Positions 37,435-49,555 of a DNA stretch of 64,000 nt are shown here, one piece after another. Source of the DNA: Phocoena phocoena (taxonomy: Eukaryota; Chordata; Mammalia; Artiodactyla; Phocoenidae); assembly GCF_963924675.1 (NCBI RefSeq), contig NC_089224.1, forward strand, positions 67,565,464 through 67,629,463, given 5' to 3'. The translations under genes and the position numbers were made by a program. Each line of letters begins with the position of its first letter. Positions within the stretch are counted from its first letter, which is position 1. Below the pieces are notes generated by a model. The model worked only from the letters and a program-made list of their open reading frames with translations, was not told where the DNA came from and did not search any database.

Positions 37435-37562
37435 AGTTGCTGAGGCTCTCCAAACTGCAGTTTCTTACTCTTTAATACAGATGAGAGGATGAGATTAAGT
37501 GTGTGCTCAGCTGTGCTTTGCACGGTGCCTGGTTACATAGGAAATACTCCAGAAATATTAGT
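37435..37562 (+). repeat. MIR relic
   Basis: 'cagtttcttactctttaata', 'cagatgagaggatgagatta', 'cacggtgcctggttacatag' and 'gaaatactccagaaatatta' follow the MIR 3' half. It separates L1 copies C and B. Confidence 0.65.
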
Positions 37563-37564
37563 TG

Positions 37565-39975
37565 TTTACTATTGTTATTTTTTTGTTTGAATTTTTCAAT
37601 TTTGTTTATTTTTTTATACAGCAGGTTCTTATTAATTCTCCATTTTATACATATTAGTGTATACATGTCATTCCCAATCTCCCAGTTCACCACACCACCA
37701 CCACTGCCCCCGCGACTTTCCCCCTTTGGTGTCCATATGTTTGTTCTCTACATCTGTGTCTCTATTTCTTCCCTGCAAACCAGTTCATCTGTACCATTTA
37801 TCTAGGCTCCACATATATGTGTTACTGTGCGATATTTGTTTTTCTCTAACATACTTCACTCTGCATGACAATCTGTAGATCCATGCACGTCTCTACAAAC
37901 GACCCAATTTCGTTCCTTTTCATGGCTGAGTAATACTCCATTGTATATATGTACCACATCTTCTTTATCCATTCGTCCGTTGATGGGCATTTAGGCTGCT
38001 TCCATGACCTGGTTATTGTAAATAGTGCTGCGATGAACACTGGGGTGCATGTGTCTTTTTGAATTATGGTTTTCTCTAGGTATATGCCCAGTAGTGGGAT
38101 TGCTGGGTCATATGGTAATTCTTTTTTTAATTTTTTAAGGAGCCTCCATACTGTACTCCACAGTGGCTGTATCAATTTACATTGTCACCAACAGTGCAAG
38201 AGGGTTCCCTTTCCCCACACCCTCTCCAGCATTTGTGTTTGTAGGTTTTCTGATGATGCCCATTCTAACTGGTATGAGGTGATACCTCATTGTAGTTTTG
38301 ATTTCCATTTCTCTAATAATTAGTGATGTTGGGCAGCTTTTCGTGTGCTTCTTGGCCATCTGTATGTCCTCTTTGGAGAAATGTCTATTTAGGTTTTCTG
38401 CCCATTTTTTGATTGGGTTGTCTTTTTAATATTGAGCTGCATGAGCTGTTTGTATATTTTGGAGATTAATCCTTTGTCCGATGATTCATTTGCAAATATT
38501 TTTTCCCATTCTGAGGGTTGTCTTTTTGTCTTGTTTGTAGTTTCCTTTGCTTTCAAAAAGCTTTTAAGCTTCGTTAGGTCCCATTTGTTTATTTTTGTTT
38601 TTATTTCCATTACTCTAGGAGGTGGATCAAAGATCTTGCTGTGATTTATGTCAAAGACTGTTCTTCCTATGCTTTCCTCTAAGAGTTTTATGGTGTCCGG
38701 TCTTACATTTAGGTCTCTAATCCACTTTGAGTTTATTTTTGTTTATGGTGTTAGGGAGTGTTCTAATTTCATTCTTTTACGTGTAGCTGTCCAGTTTTCC
38801 CAGCACCACTTATTGAAGAGACTGTCTTTTCTCCACTGTATATCCTCGTCTCCTTTGTCATAGATTAGTCGACCATAGGTGCGTGGGTTTATTTCTGGGT
38901 TTTCTGTCCTGTTCCATTCATCTGTATTTCTGTTTTTGTGCCAGTACCATATTGTCTTGATTACTGTAGCTTTGTAGTAAAGTCTGAAGTCAGGGAGTCT
39001 GATTCCTCCAGCTCCATTTTTTTCCCTTAAGACTGCTTTGGCTATTCGGAGTCTTTTGTGTCTACATAGAAATTTTAAGATTTTTTTGTTCTAGTTCTGT
39101 AAAAAGTGCTGTTGGTAATTTGATAGGGATTGCACTGAATCTGTAGATTGCTTCAGGTAGTATAGTCATTTTCACAATATTGATTCTTCCAATCCAAGGA
39201 CATGGTATATCTCTCCATCTGTTGGTATCATCTTTAATTTCTTTCAACGGTGTCTTATAGTTTTCTGCATACAGGTGTTTTGTCTCCCTGGATAGGTTTA
39301 TTCCTAGGTATTTTATTCTTTTTGTTGCAGTGGTAAATGGGAGTATTTCCGTAATTTCTCTTTCAGATTTTTCATCATTAGTGTATAGGAATGCAAGAGG
39401 TTTCTGTGCACTAATTTTGTATCCTGCAACTTTACCAAATTCATTGATTAGCTCTAGTAGTTTTCTGGTGGCATCTTTAGGATTCTCTATGTATAATATC
39501 ATGTCATCTGCAAACAGTGACAGCTTTACTTCTTTTCTAATTTGTGTTCCTTTTATTTCTTTTTATTCTCTGATTGCCATGGCTAGAACTTCCGAAACTA
39601 TGTTGAATAATAGTGGTGGGAGTGGACATCCTTGTCTTGTTCCTGATCTTAGAGGAAATGCTTTCAGTTTTTCAGCATTGAGAATGATGTTTGCTGTGGA
39701 TTTGTCATATATGGCCTTTATTATGTTGAGGTAGGTTTGCTCTATGTGCACTTTCTGGTGAGTTTTTATCATAAGTGGGTGTTGAATTTTGTCAATAGCT
39801 TTTTCTGCATCTATTGAGATGATCATATGGTTTTTATTCTTCAATTTGTTGTATGTTGTATGGTGTATCACACTGAGTGATTTGTATATATTAAAGAATC
39901 CTTGCATTCCTGGGATAAACCCCACTTGAGCATAGGGTATGATCCTTTTAATGTGCTGTTGGATTCTGTTTGTGC
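37565..39975 (-). mobile_element. L1 copy B: ORF2 3' half and 3' UTR, reverse orientation
   Basis: The poly-A/3' end is at about 37570-37615 and the truncated 5' end at about 39975 (the match to L1 stops after 'tgttggattctgtttg'). It carries the same in-frame TAA and frameshift as copy A within the shared tract. Outside the tract, at 37600-37845 and 39851-39975, it differs clearly from copy A. This includes a 6-bp indel next to the outer boundary and a 4-bp indel at the inner one. Confidence 0.92.
37846..39850 (-). repeat. Right arm of the 2-kb perfect inverted repeat
   Basis: Reverse complement of 32981-34985 with no difference found. The arms are separated by 2860 bp (34986-37845). Confidence 0.9.
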
Positions 39976-40094
39976 CTAGCTAATTTTATTAGACTTTCCT
40001 AGAATGACCTCTACCACAAATTATTATGATGTGTGAATCATGAATAAACCCAATGAATTTCTTCAGGTTTATCCTGTTAAAGGTTTGTTCAACT

Positions 40095-42110
40095 TTTTAA
40101 AATAGCTTTATTGAGATATAATTCACATACCATAAAATTCACCCATTTAAAGTGTAAAATGAGTGATTTTTAATGTATTCACAGACTTGTGCAACTTTCA
40201 CCACAATCTAACTTTAGAATAATTTCACCACCTCAGAAAGGAACCCCAGGCCCATTAGCAGTCACTCTCCATCCTGCTTCTCCTTCCCCAGCCCAGGCAA
40301 CCATTAAACTACTTTCTGTCTCTATAGATGTGTCTTTTCTGGACATTTCATATAAACAGAATTATAAAATATGCAGTCTTTTGTGCTTGGCTTCTTTCCC
40401 TTAGCATAATGCTTTCAAAGTTCATCCCTGTTGTAGCGTATACCAATACTTTATTTCTTTTTATTGCCAAAAGATATTCATTGTATAGATATACCACAAA
40501 TTATTTAGCCATTCGTCAGCACATGGACATTTGGTTTGTTACCATTTGGGGGCTAGTATGAGTAAGGCTGCTAGGAATGTTTGTGTACAAGTTTTTGTTT
40601 GCATGTAGTTTCCACTTCTCTTGGGTAGTAAAATTTCTGGATCATATAATAACTCTACGTCCTATATTTTGAAGAACTGATAAGTGGTTTTTCGAAACAT
40701 CTGTTTCATTTTACATTCCCACCAACAATGTATGAAGGTACCAATTTCTGCACATCTGTGTCAACACCTGTTATTATCTTTTCTTTTTTACCATAGCTAT
40801 CCTGATGGGAGCAAAGTGGCATCTCATAGTGATCTGGAATTACATTTCCTTGATGAATAATGATGTTGAGGATTTTTACATGTGGTTATTGTATATCTTC
40901 TTTAAAGAAATGTTTATTGTAATACTTAGTCCACTGATTATTGATTTTTGTTTATTTTTATAATTGAGTTGTAAGAGTTATTTATATATTTTAGATAAAG
41001 GTCTCCGTTCAGATATATGGTTTGTAAATACTTTCTCCCACTGTATGGGTTGTCTTCGTGGTTGTATCCTTTGAAGAATAAAAAATTAATTATGATGAAG
41101 TTCAATTTATGTATTTTTCTTTGTTCGCTTGTGCTTTGGTGCAGTAACTTAAAAAACTATTGTCTAATTCAAGGCCATGAAGATTACCCTTATGTTTTCA
41201 TCTAAGAGTTTAATAGTTCTTACATTTAGTTTGATGATACATTTTGAGTTAATTTGTGTGGTGTAAGAAGGAAATCCGAACTTCATGTTTTTGCATGTGG
41301 ATATACAGTTGTCCTAGCACCACTTATTGAAAAGATGATTCTTTCTCACATTGAATTTTCTTGATAACTGTTTTGAAAAATCAATTGATCAAAACTGTAA
41401 GGGTTTACTTGTGGACTCTCAATTCTATTCCATTGTTCTTTCAGTCTATTCTCATGCACTTTCAAACTATCTTAATTACTGTCACTTTGTAATGAGTTTT
41501 TAAATAGAGAAATGTGAATCCTCCAAATCTGTTCTTTCTTAAGGTTATTTTGACTATTCAGGGTCCCTTGCAATTCCACACAAATTTTAAGGTCAGCTTT
41601 TCCACTTCTGGGGGAAAAAAAAAAAAAAGACCACTGGGATTTTGATGGAGATTGCATCAAGTCTGTAGACCAATTTGAGAATATTGCTATCCTAAAAATA
41701 TCCTAATAAGACTACCAATCCATGTATGTGAGATTTCTATTTATTTAGATCTTTAATCTCTTTCAACAATGTTTTACCATTTTCAGTGTACAAGTTTTTT
41801 ATGTAGCTGGCTAAATTTATTCCTAAGTACTTGATTCTTTTTGATGCTATTTTAAATGTAATTGTTTTCATAATTTCATATTTTGATTGCTCATTGCTAG
41901 TGTATAAAAATATAATTAGGGCTTTCCTGGTGGCACAGTCGTTGAGAGTCCGCCTGCCGATGCAGGGGACGCGGGTTCGTGCCCCGGTCCAGGAGGATCC
42001 CACATGCCGTGGAGCGGCTGGGCCCGTAAGCCATGGCCGCTGAGCCTGTGCGTCCGAAGCCTGTGCTCCACGGCGGGAGAGGCCACAACAGTGAGAGTTC
42101 CGTGCAAAAA

Positions 42111-42141
<31 letters not shown>

Positions 42142-43405
42142 TATAATTGATTTTTGTATATTGATCTTATAGCCTATAACCTTACAGAATGTATTTATCA
42201 GTTTTAATAGATATTTAACTGGATTCCTTAGAACTTTCTATATACAAGATTATGTTATCTGCAAATAGAGATTGTTTTTCTGCTTCCTTTCCAATCTGGA
42301 TGATTTTTCTTTTTCTTGCCTAACTGCCCTGATGAGAACCTCCAGTACAATGTTTAATAGTAGTGGTAAGAGAGGACATCCTTTTATTTTCCCTGATATT
42401 AAGGGGAAAGCATCCAGTCTTTCACCATTAAGTACGCTGTTAGCTGTGGGTTTTTTGTAGATGCCCTTTATCATATTAAGGAAATTTCCATCTATTCCTA
42501 GTTTGTTGAGTGTTTTTAATCACAAAGGGGTACTAGATTTTGCCAGGTGCTTCTTCTGCAACTATTGAGATCATCATGTGTCTTTTAAACTTTATTCTAT
42601 TGATATGTAGTTGATTTTCAGGTACTGAACTAACCTCACATTTCTGAGATAAATCCCATTTAAACATGGTGTACAACCTTTTTTAAATGACTTATGGATT
42701 CACTTTGCTATTTCGTCAAGGATTTTTGCATCAGTATTCATAAAATATATTGGTCTGTAGTTTTCTGCTCTCATGATAATCTGTATCTGGTTTTGGTATC
42801 AGAGTAGTATCTATTTCATAGAACATGTTGGGAAATATTCTATTTTTTGGAAGTTTCTAAAGAATTGGTATTAATTCTCCTTTAAATGTATGGGAGAATT
42901 CACCAATGAAGCCACCTGAGCCTGGGCACTCCTTCGTGGGATTTTTAAAAATTATTAATTTAATTTCTTTACTTGTTAAAGATCTATTCAGATTTTCTAT
43001 TTCTTTTGAGTTCGTTTCCATAGTTTTTGTCTTTCTAGGAATTAATCATTTCATCTAAGGTATCTAACTTGTTGGTATACAGTTGTTCACAGTATTCCCC
43101 TGAAATCCTTTTTTACTTCTGTAAGGTCAGAAGTGATGTTCCTTCTTTCATTTCTGATTTTAACAATGTGAGTCTTATCTACTCTTTTTCTTGGTCAGTC
43201 TAATGAAAAGCTTGATAATTTTGTTGATATTTCCAAAGAATCAACTTTTAGTTTTATTGGTTTCTGTCTACCATTCTTCTACTCTTATTTCATTAATATC
43301 CATGCTAATATTTATTATTTTCTTCCCTCTTCTTACTTTCGATTCAGTTTTCTCTTCTTGTTCCAGTGTCTGAAGGTGGAGGATTAGGTTATCAATTGGG
43401 ATCTT
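40095..43405 (-). mobile_element. L1 copy D: older L1, ORF2 and 3' end, reverse orientation
   Basis: It starts at the 3' end with 'tagctttattgagatataat' and continues backwards through ORF2. Near 41730-41880 it reads as [20 protein letters not shown] on the minus strand, and near 42400 'gggtttttttgtagatgccc'. It ends in reverse-transcriptase sequence near 43400. Many stops and indels make it clearly older than copies A and B. It is interrupted by a CHR SINE at 41918-42140. 39976-40094 has no recognisable content. Confidence 0.85.
41910..42148 (+). mobile_element. CHR SINE nested in L1 copy D
   Basis: Body 41918-42105, from 'agggctttcctggtggcaca' to 'gtgagagttccgtgc', then 14 A and a (TA)n run to 42140. 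The short duplication atataatt is at 41910-41917 and 42141-42148. The L1 sequence continues on both sides. Confidence 0.9.
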
Positions 43406-44490
43406 TCTTCATTTTTTTTCATTGAAGAATAATTGACTTACAATATTATATTAGTTTCAGGTGTATAACATAGTTATTCAATATTTTTATACATTACAAG
43501 ATAATCACCGTAATAAGTTTAGTTACCATTTGCCACCAAAGTTATTACAATGTTATTGACAATATTCCTTATGCTGTACATTACATCCTCTTGACTTATT
43601 TATTTTATACCTGGGAGTTTGTACCGCCTAATCTTCTTCACCTGTTTTGCCTATGTCCCCACCCCCCTTCCCTCTGGCAACTACCAGTTTGTTCTCCATT
43701 ATCTGTGAGTCTGTTTTTGCTTTGTTATGCTTATTCATTTGTTTTGTTTTTTAGATTCCACATATAAGTGAAATTGTACAGTATTTCTCTGACTTATTTC
43801 ACTTAGTATAATGCCCTTGAGGACCATCCATGTTGTCATAAATGGCAATATTTCATTCTTTTTTATAGCTAAGTAAAGTTACCATATCTTGGCTTCTATA
43901 AATAATGCTGAAATGAACGTCGAGGTGCATATATCTTCTTGAATTAATGTTTTCATTTTCTTTGGATAAACATCCAGAAGTAGAATTTCTGGGTCATATG
44001 GTAGTTCTATTTTTAGTTCTTTGAGGAACCTGCATACTGCCTCCATACTTGCTCCACAGTGGCAACATAAATTTATATTTCCACCAACAGTGCACGAGGG
44101 TTCCCTTTTCTCCATATCCTCGCCAACACTTGTTATTTCTTGTTTTTCATAATAGCCATTTTAACAGGTGTGAGGTTATATCTCATCGTGGTTTTGATCT
44201 GCATTTCCCTGATGATTAGTGATGTTGAGCATCTTTTCATGTACATTTTGGGACAATGTAAATTCAGGTCTTCAGCCCATTTTTAAATAAGGTTGTTTGG
44301 CTTTTTTCGATGTTGAGTTGTATAAGTTCTTTGTAGATTTTGGACATTTAGCCCCTTACCAAACATATGATTTGCAAATATTTTCTCCCACTCAGTAGGT
44401 TGCCTTTTTATTTCATTGACAGTTTCCTTCACTGTGCAAAAGCAGTCCCATTTTTAATTTTTGCTTTTGTTTTCCTTGACTGAGGAGATC
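43406..44490 (-). mobile_element. L1 copy E: 3' end, reverse orientation, adjoining copy D
   Basis: The 3' end is 'tttttttcattgaagaataa', followed by the usual reversed 3' UTR ('tagtttcaggtgtataacat', 'ctctggcaactaccagtttg'). The ORF2 end follows ('tctgggtcatatggtagttc', 'ccaccaacagtgcacgaggg'). It is 5'-truncated near 44490, where a short (TA)n lies. Confidence 0.82.
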
Positions 44491-44499
44491 TAAAAATAT

Positions 44500-45690
44500 A
44501 TATATATTGCTAAGCTCAAAGAGCTTACTGCTTACAGACAAGCCTTTTGCCAAATTTGGGAAGTTTTCTGCCATTATTTATTTGAATACTTTTTTACCTC
44601 CACCTTCCTTCCCCTCTCTTCTGCGACTCTGATGACATGAATGTTAGCTTAGTTATTTTATTCTCATTGGTTCTCAAGGGTCTATTTTTTTTCAGTCTAT
44701 TTTGGCTCTGTGGTTCAGATTAGGGAATGTTTTTTTTCTTTGCTACTTTCAGGTTTCCTGATTATTTCTTCCATCCCTTCTATTCCGCCATTGAACCCAT
44801 CTAATGAGCTTTTTATTTTGGTTATTGTCTTTTCAGTTCGAAAATTTCCACTGGTTCCTATTTATGTCTTCAGTTTCTTTGTTGAGACTTTTTATTTTTC
44901 CACTTGTTTCAAGAATATTCATAATTGCTTATTGGAGCATTTTTATAATATCTGCCTTGTCAGATAATTCCAACACCTATGTCATATTGAAGTTTCTGTC
45001 TGTTGACTGCCTTTTCTCATTCAAATTGTGATTTTCCTTTCTCTTGGTATGATGTGATTTTCAATTGTATAATTGTATATCAGTTGTGTATTATATAAAT
45101 CTGTTTTAGCAAGCCTCTTGTAACTCAATGCAGGTTGGGGAAAGGGGGCTCTAACTCACTACTTCCAAATGGGAGTGAAAATCCAAGTTCCTCATTCACT
45201 CGCCCCTAGGCAGGGATGAAAGTCTTGACTCCTAATTAGTCTTTCATGGGTGGAGGGGATGAGGGGAACCTCATTACAGCTGATGAGGCTGGAGGTCTAT
45301 GCTCCCCACTCAGCCTTTGCTGACAAGAGTAGAAGTGGCATTATTATGGTTTTTCCCATGGTGATTGGATAAAGTAGAGTGGCCACTGTCTAAAAGTTTT
45401 CTGTCTCACTAGGCTGCCCTTTTCTGGTCCTTTGGTTAGAAACAGGAAGCTCTCCTTGGGGCTTTTTTTGTCTGCTCACAGTGACATTGTAAGTGCTCCT
45501 CCAGCACTCAGTCCAAGATATATGAGGCAAAAAGATAACCCATATTGACATGTTGTTCCTCAGGTCTCCAGGACCACAGCCAACCTGTCTTCTCTCTCCA
45601 CTTTCAGAGTCTTCTGTTTGTTTTATATTTAACATCCTGGGTTTTTAGCTGTACTTAGTGGGAGGAATAGGGGAAAGTACGTCTACTCCA
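44500..45690 (-). repeat. Old L1M-type 5' region, reverse orientation
   Basis: The reversed blocks 'gggaagttttctgccattat', 'cttttcagttcgaaaatttc', 'tctgccttgtcagataattc' and 'tgaagtttctgtctgttgac' match the 5' part of old L1M elements. It may be the 5' end of copy D, with ORF1 and the endonuclease region lost and copy E inserted at the joint. That link is inference. Confidence 0.6.
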
Positions 45691-46069
45691 TCTTGGTCCA
45701 GAACTGAAGCCCATTGTTACTTTTTGAGATTTGCATACAGCTAGTTGTCCACTAGCAGAATAAAAATTTTCTTCATCTGGATAAACTTACTGTTTCAGTT
45801 CCTATTAGTCAAGGAAGAATTAACGGCTCTGGTGTCCCTTACTTTGGGAATCTTCATTTTAATAAGGAACTCGCAAGGACTGAAAATAAAGCAACAACTA
45901 AGTGAATTCTCTTCTGAGAGTATAATTTTAGGTGCTCTTTCTAGCCAATGGAGATTACTTGTTCACACTAAATAGCCACGAAACACTGTAACTCATTCAA
46001 ATTCAGTCCTCGATCTTGGCATGTAGAAATTAAAATAGAGTCTCATGAACTGTTCCAGGTGTAGATTAC

Positions 46070-48221
46070 ATTTTTTAAAAATTTTTTTTCAAATTTATTT
46101 AAACTAAAAAACAAAACAAAACCAATACACCATTTATTCCACCTCCACACCCTCTGCCTGTGGCAACCACCAATCTGTTCTCTGTATCTATGAAATTTGG
46201 ATATATATGTAAAATAGATAATATTAAATATATAACACATATATTTAAATTTCACATATAAGAGAGATCATACAGTATTTGTCTTTCTCTGTGTGACTTG
46301 TTTCACTTAGCATAATGCCCTCAAGGTCCATTCATGTTCTCACAAATGGCCAGATATCGTTCTTTTATATGGCTGAATAATATTCCATTATATATACATG
46401 CCACATCTTCTCTTTCCATTTAATCATTGATGGACACTTACGTGGTTTCCATATCTTGGATATTGTAAATAATGCTGCAATGAACGTTGGGGGTGCATGT
46501 ATCTTTTTGAGTTAGTGTTTTTGTTTTCTTTGGATAAATACCCAGGGTTGGAATTGCTGGATCATATAGTAGTTTTATTTTTAATTTTTTGAGGAACCTC
46601 CATACTGTTTTCCATAGTGGCTGCATGAACTTACATTCCTACCAACAGTGTACAAGGGCTTCCTTTTCTCTACCTCCTTGTCAACATTTGTTATTTCTAG
46701 TCTTAGATAACAGCTATTCTAATAGGTGTGAGGTGATAGTTCATTGTGGTTTTGGTCTGCATTTCCCTGATGATTAATGATATAAAGCATATTTTCATAT
46801 ACTTGTTGGCCATATGTATGTCTTCTTTGGGAAAATGTCTAATTAGATCTTCTGTCCTTTTTAAATCAGATAGTTTATGTTTTGGTATTGAGTTGTATGA
46901 GTTCTTTATATATTTTGGATATTAGTCCCTTATCAGATATATGATTTGCAAATATTTTCTCCCATAAAGTAGGCTGAATTTTCATTGCATTCCTTTGCTG
47001 TGCAGAAGGTTTTTAGTTTAATGTAGTCCCACTTGTTTATTTTTGCTTTTGTTGCCTTTGCTTTTGGTATCAGATTCAAAAAATCATCACCAAGACCTAT
47101 GTCAAAGAGATTACCACCTGTGTTTTCTTCTAGGAGTTTTACGGTTTCAGGTCTTATGTTCAGTCTCTAATCCATTTTGATTTAATATTCATGTATGGTG
47201 TAACATAGCAGTCCAGTTTCATTCTTCTACATGTGGCTGTCCAATTTCCCCAACACTATTTACTGAAGAGAATATCTTTTCCTCATAGTATATTCTTGGC
47301 TCCTTTGTGGCAAATTAATTGACCACAAATGAGTGGGCTTACTTCTGGACTCTCTGTTCTGTTCCATTGATCTATGTGTCTGTTTTTATACCAATACCAT
47401 ACTGTTTTAATTACAACAGCTTTGTAATATAGTTTGAAATCAGGGCACATGATGCCTCCAGCTTTGTTCTTCTTTCTCAAGATTGTTTTGGCTATTCAGG
47501 GTCTTTATAGTTCCATACAAATGTTAGAATTGTTTGTTCTATTTCTGTGAAAAAATGTTGTTGAAATTTTGGTAAGGATTTCATTGAATCTGTAGATTTA
47601 TTTGGGTAGTATGGACATTTTAACAATATTAATTCTTCCAATTCTTTTTTTTTTAATTAATTTATTTATTTATTTTTGGCTGTATTGGGTCTTCATTACT
47701 GTGCGAGGGCTTCCTCTAGTTGTGGCAAGCAGGGGTCACTCTTCATCACGGTGCGCGGGCCTCTCACTATCACGGCCTCTCTTGTTGCAGAGCACAGGCT
47801 CCAGACGCGCAGGCTCAGTAGTTGTGGCTCACAGGCCTAGTTGCTCCACGGCATGTGGGATCTTCCCAGACCAGGGCTCGAACCCGTGTCCCCTGTATTA
47901 GCAGGCAGATTCTCAACCACTGCACCACCAGGGAAGCCCAAATCTTCCAATTCATGAGCATGGAATATCTTTCCATTTACTTGTGTCTTCTTCAATTTCT
48001 TTCATTAATGTCTTGTAGCTTTCAATATACAGGTCTTTCACCTCTTTGGTTAAATTTATTCCTAGGTATTTTATTCTTTTTAATGCAATTGTAAATGGGA
48101 TTGCTTTCTTATTTTTTCAGATAGTTTGTTATTAGCATATAGAAATGCAATAAATTCTTGTGTATTGATTTTGTATTCTGCAACTTTGCTGAATTCGTTT
48201 ATTAGTTCTAACAGTTTTAAT
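46070..48221 (-). mobile_element. L1 copy G: ORF2 3' half and 3' UTR, reverse orientation, carrying a SINE
   Basis: It begins with 'caaatttatttaaactaaaa' near the 3' end and runs through the reversed ORF2 end ('gcataatgccctcaaggtcc', 'cccagggttggaattgctgg', 'ccacttgtttatttttgctt'). A CHR SINE splits it at 47645-47940, after which L1 sequence resumes ('ggtatttattctttttaatg'-like at about 48060-48090). The 5' truncation is near 48220, where a second SINE has landed. Nothing is recognised in 45691-46069. Confidence 0.87.
47632..47953 (-). mobile_element. CHR SINE in L1 copy G
   Basis: On the minus strand it starts at 'gggcttccctggtggtgcag' (47921-47940) and ends in a TTTAATTAATTT-type tail. The duplication is attcttccaattc at 47632-47644 and aatcttccaattc at 47941-47953. 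Both an 'acaggggacacgggttcgag' block and a 'gatcccacatgccgtggagc' block are present. Confidence 0.9.
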
Positions 48222-48597
48222 CATAATTTCTTTTTTTATTTTATTTTATTTATTTATGTTTGGCTGCATCAGGTCTTCGTTGCTATGCATGGGCTTTCTC
48301 TAGTTGCGACGAGCAGGGGCTACTCTACACTGTGGTGCACAGGCTTCTCATTGTGGTGGCTTCTCTTGTTGCGGAGCACGGGCTCTAGACGCATGGGCTT
48401 CAGTAGTTGTGGCACGTGGGCTCAGTAGCTGTAGCTCACCAGCTCTAGAGCGCAGGCTCAATAGTTGTGGTGCATGGGCTTAGCTGCTCCGTGGCATGTG
48501 GGATCTTCCCAGATCAGGGATCGAACCCATGTGCCCTGCATTGGCAGGCGGTTTCTTAACCACTGCACCACCAGGGAAATCCCATGATTTCTTTTTT
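48222..48597 (-). mobile_element. CHR-2-type SINE at the L1 copy G boundary
   Basis: The duplication is cataatttctttttt at 48222-48236 and catgatttctttttt at 48583-48597. The body (minus strand) starts 'ggatttccctggtggtgcag' and holds 'gatcccacatgccacggagc'. It is longer than the neighbouring CHR copies, as in the CHR-2 type. Confidence 0.9.
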
Positions 48598-49114
48598 ATA
48601 GCATTTATTTAGATGTATGCCATGCAAATCTGAGTGTGCTAAAATAAAACAGACATATAACTAAAGAGATATGTAGTAAGAGAACTTTCCGTTGTGCAAT
48701 TTGTTGCTGAAAGTCTCAAGAAAAAAAAATGTAACAGAACATACTGATTTTAAATTGCCTATAACACCTTTCATCTGAAGCTTTCAAAGCATGTTACAAA
48801 TTTATCTATCCCACAAATAATCATGGGTAGGAAGAGAAATGAGAAAAATAGATGCAGATCCAGGACTTTTGCCCTTTTCCCATTATATTATCATTTCTTG
48901 GATGACACAGCAGTAATCTGATCAACCTCAAGAAAAAAAATTCCCCAAAAGACTGTCATGCTGAAGTGTAAAAGATGACGACAGCTATTTTATAATGGGA
49001 ACTTGAGGGCAAAGAACATATGAATTTTTTAAGGAGCTCTCAGAAAGTTAACTACTTCACGAAACGTCTCCATACTTTTATTATTCCTATTGCTACTGAT
49101 AATGTTGTTGCTTT

Positions 49115-49310
49115 AAATTGTAATACCTTGCTCTACAGTTTAAAAAGAATTCTCAAATACATTTTTACTTAATCCTGAGAACAATCTTATGTGGTATGTG
49201 GGCAGGTATTACCTTCATTGGATGGATGGAAAAACTAGAGTTTAAAGGAGTTGTATCCCTTGCCTAGAAGCACATACCTAACAGTAAGTGAGAAAACAAT
49301 TTTAAACTAC
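49115..49310 (-). repeat. MIR relic
   Basis: 'cttaatcctgagaacaatct', 'ttcattggatggatggaaaa' and 'ttgtatcccttgcctagaag' are the reverse MIR order. 48598-49114 has nothing recognisable. Confidence 0.7.
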
Positions 49311-49339
49311 TCAGTAGAATGTAATTGTTGTGTACATAG

Positions 49340-49555
49340 GTTCAGGAATCAGGCTGCCTGAGTTCAATCCTCAACTCTGCCACTTGATAAGTCAACCTCG
49401 ACAAGTTACTGAATATCTCAGTATCTCAGTTTCCTCATATAAAAAGTAAGTATAATGAAAGGATTGTTATTAAGGTTAAATTTAAAGTATATAAAGCAGC
49501 ATGTAGCATATGGCAGATACTCAAAGAAGTTAGCTCTTTTTATATTCTAATAACT
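49340..49555 (+). repeat. MIR relic
   Basis: A nearly full MIR: 'caggctgcctgagttcaatc', 'gacaagttactgaatatctc', 'cagtttcctcatataaaaag', 'ggattgttattaaggttaaa' and 'gcagatactcaaagaagtta'. It is in opposite orientation to the MIR just to its left. Confidence 0.8.
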
